A stretch of 28,815 bases of DNA, taken from positions 1-28,815 of the IMG/VR virus record IMGVR_UViG_3300037584_000249. One strand, written 5' to 3'. This stretch comes from a virus. Under the pieces are notes generated by a model. That model saw nothing but the letters and a program-made list of their open reading frames with translations, was not told where the DNA came from and ran no database searches. The first letter of the stretch is position 1. Each line of letters opens with the position of its first letter. Positions 22,583-28,625 of the stretch are shown here, piece by piece. The translations under genes were made by a program, and so were the position numbers.

Positions 22583-23284
22583 ATGAGTCATAAGAGAATT
22601 TTAGTTATATCTGATATGCACATTCCATATCATCACAAAGACGCAATCAAATTTTTAAAAGAAATCAAAAAAGAATTTAAACCTGACACAGTTGTAAATA
22701 TTGGAGATAGCTTAGACTTTCATGCGATCTCTATGCACGATAGCAACCCTGATCTTTTTTCTGCTGGTCAAGAATTGGCAGAGGCTAGAAAATATATAAA
22801 AGAATTAGAGAATGTATTTCCAGAAGTTACAGAAGTAGATAGTAACCATTCTAGTCTAGTTTATCGTAGAGCATTAAAGCATGGAATGAGTAAAGAGTTC
22901 TTAAAAGATTATGGAGAGTTCTTAGGTACTAAAAAATGGAAATGGATAGATGATTTAACTTTAACTATGTCTAATGGCCAAAGATGTTTCTTTACACATG
23001 GTAGAAGTGCAGATGTATTAAAAACAAGTCAAACTATGGGAATGAGTTGCGTACAAGGTCATTATCATACGAAGTTTGTTATTAGTTGGTGGGCTAACCC
23101 AGATAACCTATTTTTTGGAATGAATGTAGGTTGTTTAATAAATCAAAAGAGCATGGCTTTTGCTTATGCTAAAAACTTTAAGACTAGGTTTATCATAGGT
23201 TGTGCAGTTATCTTAAATGGTATTCCAAGACTACTCCCAATGGTTTTGAATGAAAAAGGGGATTGGATTGGCAAAATCGTCTAA
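22583..23284 (+). CDS. Metallophosphoesterase (calcineurin-like)
   Basis: 233 residues with the complete metal-binding set: SDMHIPYH (Asp11, His13), NIGDSLDFH (Asp42, Asp45), DSNHSS (Asn88, His89), FTHGRS (His139) and GHYHTKF (His160, His162). These proteins hydrolyse phosphoesters such as nucleic acids or nucleotides; the substrate is not evident. The Gly of the usual GNH motif is Ser here. A 40-base gap without a clear ribosome site precedes it. Its location late in the structural arm, far from the other nucleic-acid genes, is slightly unusual but seen in other marine phages. Confidence 0.92.
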   Translation: MSHKRILVISDMHIPYHHKDAIKFLKEIKKEFKPDTVVNIGDSLDFHAISMHDSNPDLFSAGQELAEARKYIKELENVFPEVTEVDSNHSSLVYRRALKHGMSKEFLKDYGEFLGTKKWKWIDDLTLTMSNGQRCFFTHGRSADVLKTSQTMGMSCVQGHYHTKFVISWWANPDNLFFGMNVGCLINQKSMAFAYAKNFKTRFIIGCAVILNGIPRLLPMVLNEKGDWIGKIV

Positions 23285-23519
23285 GTTAAAGCCACAGAGA
23301 GCCACAGAGAGGGCTACTGACAAGCAAATAGGTGGGAAGCATTACAAATCATATACCATACAGCCTATAGAGTTTATAGTAGCCAATAAGCTAGATTTCA
23401 TACAAGGCAATATCATCAAATATTGTTTGAGAGAAAAGCAAGGCGAAAACCCAGATGAGAAGTGGAATAAGATAATTCATTACTGCGAACTAGCAAAAGA
23501 GTTGAAAAATAAAAAATAA
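23250..23519 (+). CDS. DUF3310 protein
   Basis: The motif KQIGGKHYKSYTIQPIEFIV, then LDFIQGNIIKYCLRE and WNKIIHYCELAKEL, is the complete DUF3310 pattern, a small phage family of unsettled function seen in T7-like and many other phages and sometimes described as a nucleotide kinase-like protein. The ATG at 23250 lies inside the phosphoesterase gene without a ribosome site. A TTG at 23268 has AGGGG (23257-23261) six bases upstream and may be the true start, giving 83 residues. Confidence 0.88.
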   Translation: MKKGIGLAKSSKLKPQRATERATDKQIGGKHYKSYTIQPIEFIVANKLDFIQGNIIKYCLREKQGENPDEKWNKIIHYCELAKELKNKK

Positions 23520-23535
23520 GGAATATTAGGAGTTA

Positions 23536-23619
23536 ATGAACTTCACTTATTTTATTTATTCTATTCTTGTGGTATATTGGACAACATTAATTTTTTTAAC
23601 AAGTAATACTTATTTATGA
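23536..23619 (+). CDS. Single-span membrane microprotein, 27 aa
   Basis: TTAGGAG lies just before the ATG. The product (MNFTYFIYSILVVYWTTLIF...) is one hydrophobic helix with aromatic ends. The TGA overlaps the ATG of the holin-like gene (ATGA), so the two are probably co-translated. It could be a holin partner or a small membrane regulator of lysis; there is no direct evidence. Confidence 0.55.
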   Translation: MNFTYFIYSILVVYWTTLIFLTSNTYL

Positions 23620-23981
23620 TTTTTAGCTTATTAAATAATCCTTTAACAAAATTAGCAGTTAGTAAAGTTACTGATCATCTAAAACACAAAGCAGAAAAAG
23701 TAAAAACTATTAGAGAAGCTGAGATACAGGCTTGTAAAGAAGTTGATGTTCAACGAATTAAATCACAAGATAAATCTTGGAAAGATGAAATATTAATGCT
23801 TTGGCTTGTTGGAATGTTAAGTACAGGCTGGTTTGATAGCACTAGAGATAACTTTGAAGAATGGGTTAGAATTATAAATGATTTACCAGATAGTGTTTGG
23901 TATTTAGTAATTATTGTATTTACTGCAACATTTTCAACTAAGATGACAGATAAGGTTTTAAACAGAAACAAAAAGAAGTAA
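23616..23981 (+). CDS. GTA-type holin (3TM holin family-like)
   Basis: 121 residues. The cytoplasmic-type N-terminal helix ends with IKSQDKSWKDEILMLWL, the recognisable signature before the first membrane segment in GTA-type holins. It is followed by hydrophobic segments at about 59-71 and 94-107 (VWYLVIIVFTATFS) and a basic end. Holins form pores that let the endolysin reach the cell wall. The M15 endolysin lies 2 kb upstream. Only two clear membrane segments are seen; a third may lie at the N-terminus (IFSLLNNPLTKLAV). Confidence 0.78.
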   Translation: MIFSLLNNPLTKLAVSKVTDHLKHKAEKVKTIREAEIQACKEVDVQRIKSQDKSWKDEILMLWLVGMLSTGWFDSTRDNFEEWVRIINDLPDSVWYLVIIVFTATFSTKMTDKVLNRNKKK

Positions 23982-23990
23982 TATGTCCTA

Positions 23991-24236
23991 ATGGACAATA
24001 TAAAAGTTGATGCAGTAATTACAGATTTAGAACTTCAATTAGAAACACATAACAATCCCTATGGTAGTTTCGTCAACTTTAGATTTATAGACACTTATCC
24101 ATACTTTACTAAAGTCAATGAGATGGTCGAAGAAATAAAAAGACGAAGTGATGTTGACTTAATTAATTATGAATATTCTTACACAGGGATTCACGAAGAT
24201 ACTGATATTAAGCATTTTGATATTACTAGAAACTAG
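23991..24236 (+). CDS. Unknown protein, 81 aa
   Basis: Begins MDNIKVDAVITDLELQLETH and contains FRFIDTYPYFTKVNEMVEEI and YEYSYTGIHEDTDIKHFDIT. Mixed alpha/beta, acidic, no membrane segment or cysteines. Last rightward gene before the convergent region. No family recognised. Codon pattern is like its neighbours, so it is likely real. Its stop codon lies inside the first inverted repeat of that region. Confidence 0.65.
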   Translation: MDNIKVDAVITDLELQLETHNNPYGSFVNFRFIDTYPYFTKVNEMVEEIKRRSDVDLINYEYSYTGIHEDTDIKHFDITRN

Positions 24237-24268
24237 GGTGGTAAAGAGAGAGATCAAATCCACCCTAG
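24233..24268. terminator. Candidate bidirectional terminator hairpin
   Basis: A perfect 9-bp inverted repeat, ctagggtgg (24233-24241) and ccaccctag (24260-24268), flanks an 18-base purine-rich loop. It covers the stop of the last rightward gene, at the meeting point of two convergent operons. T runs are weak on both sides (ctatttt to the right; tttct reading leftward), so termination strength is uncertain. Confidence 0.5.
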
Positions 24269-24419
24269 CTATTTTGGGGCAATCCAAAGCGATAGCCGTT
24301 TATTTAACTATCTTCATTCTTCCCAAAATTCTTTTAACAAGCCACCAACTCTCGCTGATGGCTCTATCTACTAAACTCATATATAGGGAGCAAATCTTTA
24401 TATCGTTAGTAGAATTCAT
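24237..24419. other. Convergent intergenic region with dense inverted repeats
   Basis: This 183-base gap separates the rightward and leftward gene sets. Besides the 9-bp hairpin at its left end it holds: gctat-tttgg / ccaaa-atagc (24268-24277 with 24284-24288 and 24292-24296, three-base bulge); agcca / tggct (24340-24344, 24359-24363); tctactaa / ttagtaga (24367-24374, 24406-24413); and a longer-range attttggg / cccaaaat (24271-24278, 24322-24329). The base mix is visibly richer in G and C than the neighbouring genes. No convincing gene was found on either strand. It may encode a structured RNA or a double terminator. Confidence 0.5.
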
Positions 24420-24746
24420 TTAAATTTTATTACTCAAAGCTAAATCTCGTTTTATTTCTGATTGTTTCATGCTCAGGTACTGAGATAAATTTGACCAATG
24501 GTATCTAGCTTTAATTAATTCTTCTTCTGCATTAGCATACTGCTCTACAATATTTTGATATTCTTTATCAGTTCTTGCTTTATGTTCAGCCTCTATAACT
24601 GTTTTAGTATCTAATTTATATTTAAGAAACAATTTACTAAACATAGCTTTTTTACCATCTTCAAGAATAATTGATTTTTTATGCCATTCAGCCCATCTTT
24701 CTGATGCTCTTTCTAGTTCTTCATAAGATTTAAAACTTAAACTCAT
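24420..24746 (-). CDS. Helical protein, 108 aa, last gene of the leftward operon
   Basis: The start at 24746 (MSLSFKSYEELERASERWAE) is preferred because it overlaps the stop of the small upstream gene (ATGA) and has AGGAG upstream; an in-frame ATG at 24791 would lie inside that gene. The protein is nearly all helix, with RTDKEYQNIVEQYANAEEEL and SMKQSEIKRDLALSNKI. It resembles in style the small helical accessory proteins found beside phage recombination genes, from memory. Function unknown. Confidence 0.72.
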   Translation of the reverse strand: MSLSFKSYEELERASERWAEWHKKSIILEDGKKAMFSKLFLKYKLDTKTVIEAEHKARTDKEYQNIVEQYANAEEELIKARYHWSNLSQYLSMKQSEIKRDLALSNKI

Positions 24747-24853
24747 ATCAATATCACTCCTAATACAAAGCCTACTACAAAACAAATCCATTCTCGTCTA
24801 TAATGTAGTTCTAACACTTTCCAATCACTTTTAGTTTTTCCAAATATCATCAT
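24743..24853 (-). CDS. Single-span membrane microprotein, 36 aa
   Basis: The product begins MMIFGKTKSDWKVLELHYRR and ends in a hydrophobic helix (WICFVVGFVLGVILI). It starts on the stop of the preceding coiled-coil gene and its TGA overlaps the next ATG. Coupling at both ends and the positive-then-hydrophobic pattern support translation. No function known. Confidence 0.55.
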   Translation of the reverse strand: MMIFGKTKSDWKVLELHYRREWICFVVGFVLGVILI

Positions 24854-25047
24854 GGGTATAATAACATCTCCTCTGCTTCTTGTTCTAACTGTTTTATTTG
24901 TTGTTTCAAGCTATGATTTTCTTTTTCTAAAGAATCTATAGTTTTGTTTAATCCTTTATTTTCTAAATACATAGCTTGTAATTCTTCTCTCTTAAAAGCG
25001 AGATCACGCTTTAATTTATCAATCTCGCTAATAAGTTTTTTTGTCAT
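24850..25047 (-). CDS. Small coiled-coil protein, 65 aa
   Basis: Begins MTKKLISEIDKLKRDLAFKR and continues as one long heptad helix (KENHSLKQQIKQLEQEAEEM). It starts two bases after the stop of the SSB-tail protein, with no good ribosome site, so it is probably translationally coupled to it. It may form a dimeric or trimeric coiled coil. No family recognised. Confidence 0.65.
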   Translation of the reverse strand: MTKKLISEIDKLKRDLAFKREELQAMYLENKGLNKTIDSLEKENHSLKQQIKQLEQEAEEMLLYP

Positions 25048-25049
25048 AA

Positions 25050-25514
25050 TTAAAATGGAATCTCATCGTCCATATCACTCATTTTCTCAACTGGCATAGC
25101 ATGATCTGGTGCAGAGGGTTGAGCCTGTGTCATTGGTTGCTCAGTATATCTAGGCATAGTTTGACCTACAGGCTTAAATCCATCTACATTGGGTTGAGGT
25201 TTGTATGGCTTAACCATTATCAAACAGAATATCTGTTCAAGATTACCCTTTGCATATTGTGGTGGGTTCTGCATTTCTTGAGTCTTTGTCATATACTTTA
25301 AAACATATCCAGCTTTAGTATATTCTTGAACCTCTGGTGTATTAAACCATTCATTAACTTGTGATAAACCATATTTTCTTTTGGTTAAGCTACAAGTAAA
25401 TTTAACCTTACTTGCCTCGCCAGAATACTCATACTTCGGACTCTGATTTCCTGTAGGGAACAATCTCATCTGTAACCCACAAAAAGGTTTATCGAATTTA
25501 GTTTTTTCGTACAT
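25050..25514 (-). CDS. Putative ssDNA-binding protein with SSB-type acidic tail
   Basis: 154 residues. A beta-rich globular part (about 1-100; begins MYEKTKFDKPFCGLQMRLFP) is followed by a Pro/Gln-rich linker (QTMPRYTEQPMTQAQPSAPD) and the end MSDMDDEIPF. Bacterial SSB proteins have just this layout, an OB domain, flexible Gln/Pro linker and a DDDIPF tip that recruits partner enzymes. I do not recognise the N-terminal part as a canonical SSB OB fold, so this may be a divergent SSB or another protein using the tail. It overlaps the nuclease gene by 17 nt and has AAAGGAAATAAAA before the ATG. Confidence 0.65.
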   Translation of the reverse strand: MYEKTKFDKPFCGLQMRLFPTGNQSPKYEYSGEASKVKFTCSLTKRKYGLSQVNEWFNTPEVQEYTKAGYVLKYMTKTQEMQNPPQYAKGNLEQIFCLIMVKPYKPQPNVDGFKPVGQTMPRYTEQPMTQAQPSAPDHAMPVEKMSDMDDEIPF

Positions 25515-26274
25515 TTTTATTTCCTTTTTTTAGTTGATTATATTTTCGTACTGACTCATTAAACATTAGTTCGGATTTATGACAACTGAGTAATCCTAAA
25601 AATGCTCGTAAGTGTTCCTTTTTATATAAGATATGTCTAGCCTCGAAATCGCCACTATCTTTAGGCAATCGAACTATATACATCTTATTGATCTTCTTTC
25701 CTGTTTGTTCTTCATAGGCCAACTTATATCCATGTAGTTGATGAACCATATTTAAAAACAAACCCTTAGAAGTTTTTATATCTATGAGCCAAAGATTATT
25801 GTCAGGGTCTTTAGCAATTAAATCTAAAGTTCCACAGAATCCTCGTTCAGAATATAAAACCTTTTCGGACTCAATAACTTTTAGCTTATGTTTTGTCCAA
25901 AACCTTTTAAACTTTTCAAAGCAACCTAATATTACAGGGTCGCTTGGGTCAGTAAATTTCTCGCCTTTAAGCCACATCTCGCAAAACTTATGAACCATAG
26001 AGCCTATATTTAAAATATTATCTCCTGACTTTTTTGCATTAGATTTAGCGTTAGTTACTATCTTCTGTATTTGGTCGATTGGAATACCCTCTCGTTCCAT
26101 TTCAGTTTTGATAGCATTTACTTGTTGGCTAATCTTCCAATTCTCTAACATTGGACTCGCTAACTTTCCAAGTAATGTACTCATTCCAACTACATATTCG
26201 TTGTTATGAATATAGACGTGCTTTTCTTCATTGAACTCAATCGTATGACCATGTTCTGTTTTATGAATTGCCAT
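25498..26274 (-). CDS. PD-(D/E)XK nuclease (Cas4/RecB-like exonuclease)
   Basis: 258 residues with the motif set of the Cas4/RecB nuclease group: MVHKFCE (His95), FCGTLDLIAKD (Asp151), LWLIDIKTSKG (Asp165-x-Lys167) and HQLHGYKLAY (Gln179-x3-Tyr183). Phage members act in DNA recombination, replication fork processing or host DNA breakdown. It is next to the SSB-tail protein, suggesting that both work on single-stranded DNA or recombination ends. No iron-sulphur Cys cluster is evident. Start has AAAGGAGAGAAT before the ATG. Confidence 0.92.
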   Translation of the reverse strand: MAIHKTEHGHTIEFNEEKHVYIHNNEYVVGMSTLLGKLASPMLENWKISQQVNAIKTEMEREGIPIDQIQKIVTNAKSNAKKSGDNILNIGSMVHKFCEMWLKGEKFTDPSDPVILGCFEKFKRFWTKHKLKVIESEKVLYSERGFCGTLDLIAKDPDNNLWLIDIKTSKGLFLNMVHQLHGYKLAYEEQTGKKINKMYIVRLPKDSGDFEARHILYKKEHLRAFLGLLSCHKSELMFNESVRKYNQLKKGNKNVRKN

Positions 26275-26575
26275 TATTCTCTCCTTTGTTGATTAATTCT
26301 TTTTTTAAACCTAAATGTTGATAACCTATTATGTCTTTATAATTTAATGCGTTTTTTAAATCTTCTAATATTTCACTATGTGTATTAGAATAAGGATTTA
26401 AAGTGTTAATTATTTTTTTAGCATAATCTGAGGAAATACAAAGATTACCTTGCCACAAATAAATATCACATCTATCATAACCCCAATCTTTCATATCCTT
26501 TTTATCTTCATCTCGCATCTCATCAAGTTCATCTACATTTATTTTAAGTTTGTATTTTTCATTTTGTTTTGGCAT
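26261..26575 (-). CDS. Unknown protein, 104 aa
   Basis: The start at 26575 (MPKQNEKYKLKINVDELDEM) is chosen because AAAGGAGAGAAT precedes it, the same ribosome site as the nuclease gene; an ATG at 26620 is in frame but has none. Contains WGYDRCDIYLWQGNLCISSD and LEDLKNALNYKDIIGYQHLG. Mixed alpha/beta, no motif recognised. It overlaps the nuclease gene by 14 nt and the upstream gene by 17 nt. Confidence 0.7.
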   Translation of the reverse strand: MPKQNEKYKLKINVDELDEMRDEDKKDMKDWGYDRCDIYLWQGNLCISSDYAKKIINTLNPYSNTHSEILEDLKNALNYKDIIGYQHLGLKKELINKGENNGNS

Positions 26576-26741
26576 TATTCTCTCCTTTATATTCTCTTTT
26601 GTTTTTAGCATTTGAAACACACACCCTATTATATTCTTCTATAAAGTGTTCTGTTTTAAATTTATTTTTACTTATTATTCTATTCATGGCGTTGATTCTT
26701 TTATCTTGCCATGTTGTAGTCTTGCCTAAACGGATATACAT
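26559..26741 (-). CDS. Small basic protein, 60 aa
   Basis: Begins MYIRLGKTTTWQDKRINAMN, with RIISKNKFKTEHFIEEYNRV. The strong site AAAGGAGAGAGA lies right before the ATG. It overlaps the repressor-like gene by 41 nt at its start and the next gene by 17 nt at its end. Basic and helical; possible DNA or RNA contact. No family recognised. Its ribosome site is the best complement of the leader loop at 28668-28677. Confidence 0.65.
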   Translation of the reverse strand: MYIRLGKTTTWQDKRINAMNRIISKNKFKTEHFIEEYNRVCVSNAKNKREYKGENNAKTK

Positions 26742-27075
26742 TCTCTCTCCTTTTTGTTAATAATGTAAGTTCTTTATTATGGATTGGTTTAATAAAATAG
26801 TCAAATGATACATTAAAGTATTCTGACAAAGCTAATAGGTTTATCGGATTACAAAGATTCTGGCCTTTTTCGTATTTTTGAATCTGTTGGAATGTAACTC
26901 TAATTGCTTTAGCAACTCTAGTTTGGGTCATCTTATTAACCAATCTTATCTTTCTTAACTGTAACCCTATAATCTGGGTAACAATCTTATCGTTATGCTC
27001 TCTACTGATATTCCATTCTTCTAATAGATTATTAATTGAGATATTGATTTCTTCTACTGTATTATTTTTGTTCAT
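26701..27075 (-). CDS. XRE/Cro-CI family transcription regulator
   Basis: 124 residues. The helix-turn-helix spans about residues 38-96: LRKIRLVNKMTQTRVAKAIR, VTFQQIQKYEKGQNLCN and LLALSEYFNVSFDYFI, the standard XRE pattern. The 37-residue N-terminal extension is helical, and there is no C-terminal peptidase domain, so it is a short repressor without LexA-type self-cleavage. It may control the leftward operon it lies in and the divergent region at 28400-28705. TAGGAGAAAAC precedes the start. No integrase is seen, so this does not prove lysogeny. Confidence 0.9.
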   Translation of the reverse strand: MNKNNTVEEINISINNLLEEWNISREHNDKIVTQIIGLQLRKIRLVNKMTQTRVAKAIRVTFQQIQKYEKGQNLCNPINLLALSEYFNVSFDYFIKPIHNKELTLLTKRRENVYPFRQDYNMAR

Positions 27076-27083
27076 GTTTTCTC

Positions 27084-27266
27084 CTATATGTATTTATATT
27101 TATTGTTAATTTTATCTAACCAATCAGAGTAAAAATCTAATCTATTATATATAGATATGAAACAATGATGCCCAATTTCATAATTATTATAATCTGATTG
27201 ATGAGCAGATATTTTTTCTTTTAAATACAAGTATTGGTATTTTTTATGTTTTTTAATTAAGCACAC
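27084..27266 (-). CDS. Small unknown protein, 60 aa
   Basis: GTG start overlapping the end of the lipoprotein gene by 14 nt, with AGAGAGG upstream. The product (MCLIKKHKKYQYLYLKEKIS...) is rich in Tyr, His, Lys and Asn. No recognisable domain. The start codon choice and low complexity make it less certain than its neighbours. Confidence 0.45.
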   Translation of the reverse strand: MCLIKKHKKYQYLYLKEKISAHQSDYNNYEIGHHCFISIYNRLDFYSDWLDKINNKYKYI

Positions 27267-27528
27267 TATGACCTCTCTTTGTTAAACATTTTCTAACTAT
27301 AGACCTATATTTTGTGTCCATAGTTGGGCTTAAAGACCAATACAAAATATTACTTACAAAGTTTGTATTATCTTTAGCAAGTGTTTTACAATGTAATTGA
27401 TCGTCAGTTATTAGATTTGCTCTATCACTATCGAATGTACCTGATCTTCCAGCAGTATCTATAATAGGTTTATAGGCACAGGCTTGTAATAGGGTCATAG
27501 ATAGCATGAGTAAAAGTATTGTTTTCAT
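27253..27528 (-). CDS. Putative phage lipoprotein, 91 aa
   Basis: The N-terminus MKTILLLMLSMTLLQACAYK is a good lipoprotein signal with a lipobox-like LLQAC, cleaved before Cys17. The mature part (KPIIDTAGRSGTFDSDRANL, then DDQLHCKTLAKDN and SIVRKCLTKRGHSV) has two further cysteines. Phage lipoproteins made early can block superinfection or act as outer-membrane spanins. Being in the early-type operon with a repressor rather than beside the lysis genes favours exclusion, but this is inference. Confidence 0.72.
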   Translation of the reverse strand: MKTILLLMLSMTLLQACAYKPIIDTAGRSGTFDSDRANLITDDQLHCKTLAKDNTNFVSNILYWSLSPTMDTKYRSIVRKCLTKRGHSVLN

Positions 27529-27584
27529 ATCTTGTTTTTTTTCCTCTCTATAAAATTGGCTGATGATACTTTAGAAAATGTAAT

Positions 27585-27875
27585 CTAAAAGCCAAATTCT
27601 TCTGCTGTTCTTTGTTCTTTAACAACCTTTGTAACAAATCTTTCTCCATTTGTTTTTTCTTGTCTAGCTGTTCTTGAACCTTGAACATTTGTTTTGGGTT
27701 CATTGTTTTTCTCCAAATGACTTACTTGCTTTTGCAAATAAGTATCTACAGGATTGATTAAATTAAGTTCGTCCTGTAAATCTTGTAATCCACCAAGAGT
27801 CATATCTCGGTGGAAAATCTGTTTAAATTTTTTAGCAATCTCTGTACTAAAGTTTGAGTTAGTTGGTATTCTCAT
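27585..27875 (-). CDS. Unknown protein, 96 aa
   Basis: The start at 27875 (MRIPTNSNFSTEIAKKFKQI) has TTGGAG six bases upstream and overlaps the stop of the small membrane gene (TAATG); an ATG at 27923 is in frame but lies inside that gene. Helical N-terminal half, then a polar, flexible region (NNEPKTNVQGSRTARQEKTN) and an acidic helix end. No family recognised; possibly a small virion or regulatory protein. Confidence 0.68.
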   Translation of the reverse strand: MRIPTNSNFSTEIAKKFKQIFHRDMTLGGLQDLQDELNLINPVDTYLQKQVSHLEKNNEPKTNVQGSRTARQEKTNGERFVTKVVKEQRTAEEFGF

Positions 27876-27973
27876 TATATACTCCAAACGTGTAAGCAAC
27901 CTAACATGATTGCAGTTAAACATAAACTCGAAAAAATAAAACCTAAAGTGTAGTATGTTATTTTTTTAAGCAT
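27875..27973 (-). CDS. Small membrane protein, 32 aa
   Basis: Strong site AAAGGAGAGAACAA before the ATG. The product (MLKKITYYTLGFIFSSLCLT...) is one hydrophobic helix with a short charged start, ending HVWSI. The stop overlaps the next ATG (TAATG), and its start overlaps the end of the 62-residue gene. Good signals on both sides; function unknown. Confidence 0.6.
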   Translation of the reverse strand: MLKKITYYTLGFIFSSLCLTAIMLGCLHVWSI

Positions 27974-28154
27974 TTGTTCTCTCCTTTTTTAGTTTTTTTA
28001 AAAGACTCATTATTCTTACTTCTTCATCAACAATTTCCTGTGCTTCTTCTATTGTATCTTCTTCAGAAATAAATCTCATATCTCCTGATGGCATTTTTAA
28101 AAATATAGAAACTCCAAATGGAGTTTCCTCTACATCATATCCTTTATATATCAT
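27966..28154 (-). CDS. Small acidic protein, 62 aa
   Basis: Begins MIYKGYDVEETPFGVSIFLK, then MPSGDMRFISEEDTIEEAQE and a basic end. Pattern 'YkGydve..pfGv.i......fi.e.dTieeA...vDe' looks like a small beta-sheet-plus-helix domain common in phage early regions. AAAGGAGAGAGC precedes the start. No function known to me. Confidence 0.68.
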   Translation of the reverse strand: MIYKGYDVEETPFGVSIFLKMPSGDMRFISEEDTIEEAQEIVDEEVRIMSLLKKLKKERTNA

Positions 28155-28399
28155 TATGCTCTCTCCTTTAAATCAGGTTTAATATATTCTAAAGTTCTTA
28201 AAGAAAAATAAATTGAATAAAGTAATGAACTATCATTATCTAATTTATCTTTAGCTTTTTTAATACCTAATTGGTCAAAACCAAGATTAGGATTATATCT
28301 TTTATATTTGTTATTTATTTTAGAATAGTATGTTGAAAACTTAGTTGTCAAAATATCATATTCTTCTTGTAGTCTTTGTTTTACTCCTACCATACTCAT
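28154..28399 (-). CDS. Small helical protein, 81 aa, first gene of the leftward operon
   Basis: The start at 28399 (MSMVGVKQRLQEEYDILTTK) follows AAAGGAGAGAAAAAC; an ATG at 28429 is in frame but has no ribosome site. Contains RYNPNLGFDQLGIKKAKDKL. Mostly helical. No family recognised. It is about 50 bases from the candidate leftward promoter at 28455-28482. Confidence 0.7.
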   Translation of the reverse strand: MSMVGVKQRLQEEYDILTTKFSTYYSKINNKYKRYNPNLGFDQLGIKKAKDKLDNDSSLLYSIYFSLRTLEYIKPDLKERA

Positions 28400-28405
28400 G
28401 TTTTT

Positions 28406-28411
28406 CTCTCC
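28406..28411 (-). promoter_or_regulatory. Recurrent ribosome binding site GGAGAG of the leftward operon
   Basis: AAAGGAGAGA occurs just before the starts at 28399, 28154, 27973, 26741, 26575 and 26274, with a close variant (TAGGAGAAAA) at 27075. The sites at 26575 and 26274 are identical over 16 bases, through the ATG. Only the first is listed here; the set decided several start choices. Confidence 0.75.
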
Positions 28412-28454
28412 TTTATTTAAATTAAACATACGATTAACTTACTAAATTGGTTGT

Positions 28455-28482
28455 ATTATGCAAATGTTATTTTTGGCGTAAA
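28455..28482 (-). promoter_or_regulatory. Candidate sigma-70-type promoter for the leftward operon
   Basis: Read on the minus strand: -35 TTTACG (28482-28477) and -10 CATAAT (28460-28455), spacer 16 bases. The -10 matches five of six consensus bases and the -35 four of six. The expected start of transcription near 28448 gives a leader of about 50 bases before the first gene. AT-rich DNA makes chance matches common. Confidence 0.4.
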
Positions 28483-28514
28483 ACCTAGCTTATTTAACCT
28501 TTTTTCAGTTATTT

Positions 28515-28549
28515 TTCTAATTTCGTTAGAATTTTGTTGAAATAACAAA
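28515..28549. promoter_or_regulatory. Two adjacent 17-bp palindromes, possible operators
   Basis: ttctaa-tttcg-ttagaa (28515-28531) and tttgtt-gaaat-aacaaa (28533-28549) each have six-base arms and a five-base spacer, with centres 18 bases apart. This geometry suits dimeric HTH repressors; the XRE protein encoded at 26701-27075 is a candidate binder. The two arms differ in sequence, which weakens the idea of one shared protein. Confidence 0.45.
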
Positions 28550-28625
28550 TCAGTAATATAAAAAACGAATCAATTAAAGATATGATTATAAATAAAAAAA
28601 TATATAACGAGAGAGTCGCAAGACA

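Noticed and set aside
24300-24380. Leftward 26-residue frame beginning MSLVDRAISESWWLVKR
   Set aside because: The peptide looks protein-like but there is no Shine-Dalgarno site, no coupling to a neighbour, and it lies within the repeat-rich segment. Evidence is too thin to call a gene.
24239-24423. Rightward GTG-started frame of 61 codons, hydrophobic, across the convergent gap
   Set aside because: No ribosome site, codon use unlike the neighbours (many CTC, TCC and GGG-type codons), and the inverted repeats explain the region better. Left as a possibility only.
25101-25301. Rightward 66-codon frame opposite the SSB-tail gene
   Set aside because: Shadow of a well-supported leftward gene; no ribosome site and no recognisable domain.
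26701-27075. XRE regulator as proof of a temperate phage
   Set aside because: No integrase, attachment site or partition gene is in the window. Many lytic phages carry XRE proteins, so lifestyle is left open.
28530-28559. Rightward promoter with TAATAT as -10 box at 28554
   Set aside because: No acceptable -35 hexamer at 16-18 bases; the whole area is A/T-rich, so isolated -10-like words mean little.
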